The notes under the pieces are model-generated. The model did no database searches. It was not told the DNA's origin and saw nothing but the letters and a program-made list of their open reading frames with translations. From Bilabrum cf. latius (lineage: Eukaryota > Bigyra: Bicosoecida > Bigyra > Bicosoecida): a stretch of DNA of 64,000 nt. Where the stretch lies: NCBI GenBank assembly GCA_965178125.1, contig OZ237741.1, positions 248,001-312,000 on the forward strand. Direction: 5' to 3'. Of the stretch, positions 57,789 through 64,000 are shown one piece after another. A program made the position numbers and the translations under genes. Within the stretch, counting starts at the first letter, position 1, and each line of letters starts with the position of its first letter.

Positions 57789-58243
57789 ATCTAGCCTCCC
57801 CAGGTCTGTGCGTCCGTGCTAGTGGACGGGATGAGCATCATGCCTCTAGGTGGGCGGTCGAAGATATGGACGGCTCTTATGATATTTGAATGTATGCAAG
57901 GCACATTAAATGCTTCTTCAGATGCACACTGTTCTGGGGGTCCATGCATTGAACTCGCCGCGTCGCGATCGCGCCATCATGTTGGCGTGCGGATTCAACC
58001 ACTCAGCCTGCAGCATTCCAGGCCTACATGGTATCGGCGTATGCGCCGTCAAATCAATTTTGTTTATCGCAGCTTATCAGCACACAGCACGACAAGCAGG
58101 TAAGCACTGAGCATTCAATCCCCCAACTGCAGGTGCAGCGCACTGTAATGCACCTGGTTGCTTGCCGACTCTGGCTGATCCTCTCCGAGTCTGGCGTACA
58201 CTGCTCAGTCAAATCAGCATGGTCGCTCGATTCGAACTTTGAT
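57789..58243. other. Intergenic region between ferredoxin and the TMEM104-like gene
   Basis: This 455-bp gap shows no conserved coding sequence or RNA gene. The frame of the transporter remains open upstream of 58244, so an upstream start is formally possible, but that stretch is AT-richer and lacks the codon bias of the gene. Confidence 0.35.
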
Positions 58244-60721
58244 ATGGAGGCTGCAAGAATCGTGCCGGACGGGGCATTCCACGGAAGGCAGCAGGGTTCG
58301 AGGCGACCGCAGCTAGAGCAACAGTCACAGGCGTCCAATTAGGCATGCTTGTCACCGCAACTGCAAGCTGGACTATTTGTGTTCAATATTATGGTCGGCT
58401 CTGGTGCGTTAGCGCTGCCAAAGATATTTGGTGAAGCCGGCCTGGCACTTTCAACAGTGTTTCTATGCTTGGTGGCTGCTCTCTCTATTCACACGCAACA
58501 TCTTCTCCTGGAAGCGCAAGGTGTTGCGGCAGTTCTGGAAGGGCTTCGTCAGCAGGCCGGACAGAGTTCAGTGGGGGGTGACGTCCTAAATGCGAGCGCG
58601 CTGCAGCGATACCAGCGGCCATGGTCGTTCCCGGCGCAGATAGCTAGCATATGCCGTCTTTTGCTACCGCCATGGGGTGTCTGGATTTGGTATACCATTA
58701 TCATTTTATATTTGGTTCCAGATCTGGCTGTGTACTCTGTGTTCGTGCCTGCGACGGTGGCGCACGTGTTTCCCGGCGTGGAGCTGAACGGTTTCATGGG
58801 CAGGGTTGCCTCCAGTCTCGGAGCTCCGAAGAGCAATGGTACCACGGTGGATCATAACGGAGTATAGCCGCATGATGGTGCGGTTTTTGTGTCGGAGCAA
58901 GCGGTGTACGGGACCACGCTCCTGCTGCTCGCACTCATTGCAACCCCGCTGACTTTCTACTCCTTGAAGAAAACGACGGCACTGCAGGTTGGAACCCTGA
59001 TGACTAGGATTGCCGTTTTTGGTGCAATGACAGCCTGTGCGCTGTACTTTGCGATCACGCGGGATTTCGGCCGGCACGGTGAGTCCGAGTCGGCCGAGGC
59101 GCTCGACGCAGACGATGCGGATGAGGCCGAGCACGCAGGTGTTACAGCAGGAGCTGTCGACACCCACGTCATTGGGGGTACAGATCCCCTCAGGGTGTAT
59201 CAGATGTTTGGTCGAGAACTGCGCGATACTGTCTCGAACAGCTCCTCAATTGCGCCGAACTCTAGCGCCAGCATCGTGCCCGATCCCGATCCCGCCCCCG
59301 GCAACAGGTTCCACCCCAGCCACCTAAACCCAGATGGTGACCCGGCCGAGCCGCGAGTACGGCTTTGGAGAATGGCTGGCTTGCCTCTGCTCTTTGGAGG
59401 GGCTGTGTATGCCATGATTGCACAGCAGTACGTGCCTAGCCTGTTTGCTGGCCTGGGAGCTGCCGTGCCCAAGGCGGGCGAGCACGGAGCACCCGCTCAG
59501 GGCACATCGGTCGCAACAACGCAGAGGTAGGCTCCCGATGGGAAGGATGCAGCAGAACCAGAGAACAAGCCAGACCGCTGGTACGCCCGAGGCATCGTGA
59601 TCAAGGTGATCGTGTGCGTGCTGGCACTCTACCTCGTGGTCTGCTGGTCGGCTGTGTGGGCGTACCATGGTCTGGTGCAGCCCGAGGAGGGTTGTGACGC
59701 GCACACCACGCACGCGTGCGGGCTGCAAGACCTGTACATGTTTGGTTTCGGTTACGTGCGCCCGTGGGAGCTGTCTCGGTTCATCCTGCTGGCCCCTCTG
59801 CTCTCGATGCTCTCCTCGTTTCCACTTATTGCCATCACGCTGAGGGACTCTCTGATCCTGCTATACCTTCAAACCTGTGGGAGGAGTATTGCTAGCAACG
59901 CCAGTGAGGGCATGGTGCTATCCATCCGAAACGCTGGTGGAGGCTCTGGCACCGCAAGTTAGCTGGGTTCGGGGAACCCCCCAGGCTTAGATGAGGAGAA
60001 CGCTGGCAGTACCACCGGCCCGAATCCGTCTGCTGGTATTGAGATGCAGCGAATAGACGGCGGGTAGGACTCTTTCGGTGATGCGAGTAGAGTTGCCGCA
60101 TAGGGAGTCGCGTTTGGCGGAGCTGGGGCCGCGGCCATCGCCGAAGATGAAGACCAGAACGGAGAGCACGATCGTGACCCGCTCGTGCAAGCCGATAGCG
60201 GTGGTACCGGCTTGTCCCGCGCGGTAGGGGTGGCCAAACTCGCGGCCCAGTTGGCCGACGAAGCGGTTTCCGAGCTAGTCACGGCCACCGCCCCCCAAGC
60301 CTCCGCGGCCTCCATGCCGTTCAGCGTGAGGTGCGTGGCAGCGCTGGTTGCAACCGTGCCTGGGTACTTGGTCGCAAGTTGGACTCGGAATATTGACGGG
60401 CTGGTGGAGGTGACGGGCGCGTTCGGGGGCGCTGCGATCATGTTCGTTGTGCCTGCCTTGCTGGCAGCTAGGGCAAGGGCCGTGAGGGCGCGGCTGCTGA
60501 GCGCATGTGATGAGGCCGAGAAGAAGGGTGGGAGCCAAGGGCAAGGATACGGGGCGTTGTTGACGCGGGAAGCGGCTGTGCGGGTGAGGCTGGCGGTGCA
60601 TCACGTGGCGGATGCGACCAGGCCGCCGGAGTGGCAGCGATCCCTGGCTGGAGTCGTGATACCGCTCTTGTTCGCGGCGGTGTGCCTCGCGGTGAATTTG
60701 TGGACTTTGATCGCGGACTAA
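58244..60721 (+). CDS. TMEM104-like multi-pass membrane protein (amino acid transporter superfamily)
   Basis: Putative transporter of the amino acid/auxin permease-related TMEM104 group; substrate unknown. The single exon spans 825 residues from ATG 58244 to TAA 60719, with TAG at 58340, 58865, 59528, 59960, 60065 and 60101. The first membrane segment reads GLFVFNIMVGSGALALPKIF, the family's glycine-rich entry motif, followed by STVFLCLVAALSIHTQHLLL. Further hydrophobic stretches occur at WYTIIILYLVPDLAVYSVFV, TTLLLLALIATPLTFYSL, IAVFGAMTACALYFAI, IKVIVCVLALYLVVCWSAVW and VIPLLFAAVCLAVNLWTL. A conserved-looking loop (FNF-like GFGYVRPWELSRFI) precedes a later segment. Long acidic and Ser-rich loops separate the helices, and all six TAGs lie in loops or tails. 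ATG 58244 was chosen as the nearest ATG upstream of the first helix. Confidence 0.82.
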
Positions 60722-60858
60722 TTTCTTTTTGGTTCTGGCTGTGGTTGGTGTCAGCGCGTTGGTTGAATCGTTGCCAGCAGTGCCGAAGCTTGTAGCGTGC
60801 GGATTCGTTTCTCCATCGGCGGGCTGGCGATCAACACTACTGCAGTTACAAACGACGG

Positions 60859-62213
60859 ATGGCCGGCGTCCCTTTTACTGATGATGACTTTGAAGAGGAT
60901 CGAGTCCCTCAAGGCTCCCGCAGGCTTTCCGATGGCTCGCTCCTAAACTTCCGAGACATCAAAATGTAGAAGGAGATCGGACGTGGAGCCTTCAGCCATG
61001 TCTACATGGGAACTTGGCGGGGTCTCAAGGTTGCTGTCAAGAAAATGAGGCTTCCTAACAGAAAACTAGGGAAACGATCTGCCGAAGAGGATGAAGAAGA
61101 GCCAGATACGTCAAAGTACTTGGTAACCGAATTGGCAGTCCTGAAGGCTGTGCAGCACGAGCATCTCATCAAGTATCACGGTGCCTGCATTCACAAAGGA
61201 CATATTTACGTTGTGACGGAGTGAGTTGCCTGGGCTAAGTGTTGTGCTGCTTTGGCGTATTCCATCGCTGCCGTGCGAGACTCTGCAAGCTTCAACGCCG
61301 AGTCCCGCGTGCCGTTGCTTGCTCTCACGATGACAATATCTTGAATAGTTGGTCTTCATATCGCAGGTTGCTCGACGGAGGCGATTTGCAGCGCGTGCTG
61401 AACAAGGCACCCGCATCGCTGCCTTGGCTGCGCCGCGTGCAGCTTGCAAGGGACGTGGCAGAGGGAATAGCTTATCTTCATACCATGGAAATCATTCATA
61501 GAGATATTAAGACGGAGAACGTGTTATTAGATGACAAGTGGCGACCCGTTGTGGGGGACTTTGGCTTCGCAAGAAAAGCCGAGCAGGCGAAGGCGATGAC
61601 CATATGCGGCACGCCCGCTTTCATGGCCCCTGAAGCAATCTGGGGCGAGGAATATTCGCAGCTGGCGGACGTGTTCAGCTTTGGCATGATCCTTGCGCAC
61701 CTGATCACCCGGAAAGAGCCCGGCGAGAAGGGTTTCTTCGTCAGGGAGCCCCGCACCAAGTTTGAGCTCAACATCGACGAGATCGACGCCGCTGCCGACG
61801 AGGGCTGCCCCGAGTCCCTCATGGACCTGTGCAAGCAGTGCCTGGCAAAAGAACCCGACGACAGGCTGGAGAGCTCCCTGGTGCACGAGTGGCTTTCGGA
61901 GCTTCACGCCGAGCTGCTCGACGAGGCGGGCGAGGGCGCGGAGGACGCAGAGGACATGAAGGTCTCTCCCAGCAGCATCATCAGCGGGGAGGAGGCTCTC
62001 GGGGCAGCAGGTGATAAGGCGGGTGGGGGTGCGGCAGCAGAGCTCTCCCCGGAAGACAAAGAGAAGCGAGCACGTGCCCTGGCGGAAGCAGCGGCAGCAG
62101 AGGCGGCGATGGCCATGGCGGATGCTGGCGAGGCGCCCTTTGGCGCTGCGCACGCTTAGGTGGCATCGAGCGGCGACTTGGGCTCGCCTGTGGTGGGAGG
62201 TGAGGGTACATGA
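60859..62213 (+). CDS. Protein kinase, TKL-like, two exons
   Basis: Ser/Thr (or dual-specificity) kinase of about 402 residues. Exons are 60859-61220 and 61367-62213 (intron 146 bp, GTGAGT...ATCGCAG). The glycine loop is IGRGAFSHVYMGTWRG, the ATP lysine lies in LKVAVKKM, the catalytic loop is HRDIKTENVLL, the metal site is GDFGFA and the activation-segment end is GTPAFMAPEAI. VVTE is joined to LLDGGDLQRVL at the hinge. An acidic insert (SAEEDEEEPDTS) follows the lysine. The C-terminal tail of about 90 residues is Ala/Glu rich. TAG occurs at 60967, just before the glycine loop (IKM-TAG-KEIGRG), and at 62157 near the end. The last TGA is 62211; if TAG were a stop the catalytic domain would lose its start. 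No regulatory domain was recognised. Confidence 0.93.
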
Positions 62214-62330
62214 TGGGAGGTAGAGGGAGGCCGACGCGTTACCTGTAAAGGTGCCTGTCGAGCCCTCGGGGTGACGGATCCGCTCCATCATGCGCTGCAC
62301 TGCCAGCTTCCGGTTCTGGCAGCGCGGATG
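62156..62330 (-). other. Possible spliced minus-strand exons, release-factor-like tail, doubtful
   Basis: On the minus strand 62330-62243 reads HPRCQNRKLAVQRMMERI and on to TGTFT, followed by a well-formed 55-bp pyrimidine-rich GT-AG intron (62242-62188). The second piece, 62187-62156, encodes GEPKSPLDAT and TAA. QNRKLA resembles the segment after the GGQ domain in mitochondrial class-I release-factor-like proteins. No GGQ exon is seen upstream, and the region would overlap the plus-strand kinase tail and the next gene. It may be an exon remnant, part of an overlapping gene, or chance. Confidence 0.2.
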
Positions 62331-62359
62331 CTGGGTGCGTGCATTATTTAGCGATCGAT

Positions 62360-63904
62360 ATGGGAACGATAGAAATAGCAGGCTTTACCATCACTGAGGA
62401 GATGGTTTTCTACTAGATCTTAATCGCTGCGTTTATACTTGTCGCCACTGCCGTGGTTTTCAAGATTTAGCAGCACAATGCGCTGCCGCAAGATGCCCGA
62501 GCCGTCATGCAGCAGAACGAGGACCACGAGTAGAATGACGGTGTTGAAAACGCGCGTGGCGATCAAGACGACTGGAATGCCGAGCATGACAGCGACGAAG
62601 ACGAAAGTGGCGAGGAGGACGATGGAGACGATGGAGACGATCGCGACAACGCTGCTGCACTGATGAACATGGGTCCCAGGGCCCGTGCAGCTGCATTGAG
62701 AAGAAGGGAGCGGGCCCATCGGCGAGAGATGGTTCGCGACATGAGGCGCGCCATGGTAGAACGCAACAACGAGGCCGAGCGAATCCGGCTGCAGCGCATG
62801 GAGGAGCGGGACGAAGAGCAGGAGGAGCAAGTTCGAGAGTAGCGAATCCAAGAGCGCGCCACAAGAGATGCGTAGGAACGCCGACTGTGGAGTGCTTTGG
62901 AGGCACTGGGCCTGGAGCGCGCTGATTGCCTCACGTCGGTGGCAGCAGATGGCACCCTGCTGCACAGAGCCCCACCCCAGCAAAACGGCACCTAGCGATC
63001 GCACCAGCCGTCTGGTACTATTAGACCCCCGGGTCTACCCGGGGGTGGTTCCTATTCAGGGGTGAATCCACAGAGCCTCAGGCTGGGGGCAGTCGCCCTG
63101 GCGTCGCTTCGCAGCCGGCTGCAATCGACCAGTGTCGCCGGCAGCAGCAGCAGCAGCAGCAGCAGTCCTACTGGCAGTGGCAGTTCGAGTCTGGCTGGAA
63201 ATGGCAAAGCGCTGATTGACATCCCGGAGATAGCTGGCTGCTTGCTGCACGGCCACGGTGCCCCCGACAGCCTAGCTGCTGCCCTGTCAATCTCTTCAGG
63301 TCAGGTAAAAGCCGGGGTGGAAGTGGCAGCATCAGTCTCTAGTATTGGGCATGCAGGAGCTAGAGGGCTTGCAGCTGTCATTCGGAGCATGGCTGAGGGC
63401 GCGGAAGCGTTGATACATTCTGCAACAGACTAGGCTATCTCTGCCACAGGGTCGAGAGACAGACCAGAAAGTGCTGTTGAGCCAAGTCAAGCCGATGCCG
63501 CTACGAATCACTTCTCATCGCCAGCAGGCGCCTCCACTCGAAGTGCGGCTGGCACTGATGCTGGCACTTTCACCGGCTCACGGTCGATAGAAGCACAAAC
63601 ATTTCAAAGCCTTGGCTCCGAATGGCACGCCGTGCTTGCTGACGCACCAGTTGGTAGGCTAGTCGGCTGCACGCGAGCGGCGCTTCAGGCATGGCTTGCA
63701 ATGGAGCACCCCGGAAATGGCAGCTCAAGAGGCGATGCAACCAATGAGCTCTCAGTCAGTGCTGGGGCTGCAGGGAAGAAAGGTAAAGGGATTGTGATTC
63801 CTAGGTCTGGGATCGATGTTGACGCGGTGCATGAGTGGATGCTGCGCGATGCAACACCGGCAGTCGGGACCGATGCATCGGCAGTCGACCGACCACGTGA
63901 TTAA
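62360..63904 (+). CDS. N-terminally membrane-anchored acidic/coiled-coil protein of unknown function
   Basis: Unrecognised protein of 514 residues. The frame runs from ATG 62360 to TAA 63902 with about seven TAG codons. Residues 20-36 (ILIAAFILVATAVVF) form one membrane helix flanked on both sides by TAG. An acidic region (HDSDEDESGEEDDGDDGDD) follows, then a charged helix (RREMVRDMRRAMVERNNEAE and RIRLQRMEERDEEQEEQVRE), giving an overall layout reminiscent of DDRGK1-type ER proteins. The C-terminal winged-helix of that family is not apparent. The second half is Ser/Gly/Ala rich with a poly-Ser run at about 63141-63166 and predicted helices (HEWMLRD). Function is unknown. An inverted repeat sits in the coding sequence at 63025-63046. 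Confidence 0.65.
63025..63046. repeat. Short palindrome inside a coding frame
   Basis: Two 10-bp arms, ACCCCCGGGT and ACCCGGGGGT, are perfect reverse complements separated by CT. They would form a very stable hairpin in DNA or mRNA. The frame of the membrane-anchored protein stays open through it. Confidence 0.85.
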
Positions 63905-63908
63905 GTCG

Positions 63909-64000
63909 ATGGCTATACCTGCAATCTTCTGTATCAACGGGTAAGCCCTTTTGAAAATCACGCTTCCTCTTTCTTGGCTTCCCCAGACTTGTCGGCGGCA
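63909..64000 (+). CDS. Possible 5' end of another spliced gene, cut by the window edge
   Basis: ATG 63909 opens MAIPAIFCIN, then a strong donor (GTAAGC at 63941) and, after a 46-bp pyrimidine-rich stretch, an acceptor CCCCAG at 63986. Joining gives MAIPAIFCINGLVGG. It begins 5 bp after the TAA of the preceding gene. The start resembles those of longin/TRAPP-like proteins, but far too little is visible to name it. Alternatively it is a 3' UTR intron of the preceding gene. Confidence 0.3.

Noticed and set aside
62339-62420. GGQ domain of a release factor upstream of the minus-strand exons
   Set aside because: A phrase resembling release-factor sequence can be read, but no GGQ motif exists and the segment is antisense to the membrane helix of a plus-strand gene.
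1-64000. TAG as leucine, as in a reported rhizarian and sanchytrid fungi
   Set aside because: PanC NPxQF, the poly-Gln tract and polar coiled-coil positions fit Gln. Leu would break the pantoate site and the Gln run.
1-64000. Genes as pseudogenes or products of sequencing error at TAG
   Set aside because: Frames never shift, TAA and TGA never interrupt them, and every family retains its catalytic residues. Random decay or error would hit all three stops and cause indels.
1-64000. tRNA-Gln(CUA) or other tRNA genes in the window
   Set aside because: I looked for T-loop-like GGTTCGANTCC and cloverleaf pairing. Only isolated partial matches such as near 29098-29112 (GGTTCGAACCCC) were seen, and that one lies inside the docking-protein coding frame without a full cloverleaf.

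Overview
The window is nuclear DNA of a GC-rich, intron-bearing, flagellated protist that reads UAG as a sense codon, almost certainly glutamine, and keeps UAA and UGA as stops. Read with the standard code, most genes look shattered into short ORFs. If TAG is allowed through, the pieces join in one frame into 22 genes, with conserved families intact. Of the 21 genes whose 3' end lies in the window, 13 end in TGA, 8 in TAA and none in TAG, while I count about 120 in-frame TAG codons. Eukaryotic markers are GT-AG introns of about 85-470 bp, mitochondrial presequences, and families such as XRN1, NAE1, CDC50, scramblase and an outer-dynein-arm docking protein (hence a motile cilium). I cannot name the lineage. 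The code differs from the ciliate, ulvophyte and diplomonad pattern, where UAA is also glutamine.

Layout: 1-6199 (-) XRN1-like 5'-3' exonuclease running off the left edge; 6540-8318 (+) RanGAP-like LRR protein; 8510-11230 (+) coiled-coil protein; 11553-12705 (+) pantothenate synthetase; 12767-19609 (+) a roughly 2,280-residue disordered protein with 4 x 22-residue repeats and a poly-Gln tract containing TAG; 19783-21704 (-) NAE1, the NEDD8-E1 regulatory subunit; 21843-23049 (+) SpoU RNA methyltransferase; 23234-24316 (+) HDHD5-like HAD protein; 24853-27470 (-) proline dehydrogenase with an EF-hand insert; 27696-28040 (+) DUF4286 protein; 28131-31115 (-) dynein docking coiled coil; 31438-32514 (-) GT31 glycosyltransferase; 32841-36359 (-) coiled-coil protein; 36606-37925 (+) CDC50 flippase subunit; 38270-39634 (+) phospholipid scramblase; 39947-53521 (+) a giant single-exon protein of about 4,524 residues with IQ and Trp-rich helical segments; 53790-55067 (-) OLA1/YchF GTPase; 55171-56955 (-) ferredoxin reductase, divergent from 57073-57788 (+) mitochondrial ferredoxin; 58244-60721 (+) TMEM104-like transporter; 60859-62213 (+) protein kinase; 62360-63904 (+) unknown membrane-anchored protein; and the possible start of another gene at the right edge.

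Two neighbours clearly work together: adrenodoxin-type ferredoxin and its reductase are head to head across a 117-bp shared upstream region. CDC50 and scramblase both act on lipid asymmetry and sit in tandem. The region from about 28 to 53.5 kb is rich in long coiled-coil or cytoskeletal-looking proteins (docking complex, coiled coil, giant IQ/Trp protein), between a glycosyltransferase and the lipid genes. Genes are compact, with gaps of about 60-540 bp and several divergent pairs. No tRNA, rRNA, transposon or CRISPR array was seen; in particular no tRNA-Gln(CUA) lies here.
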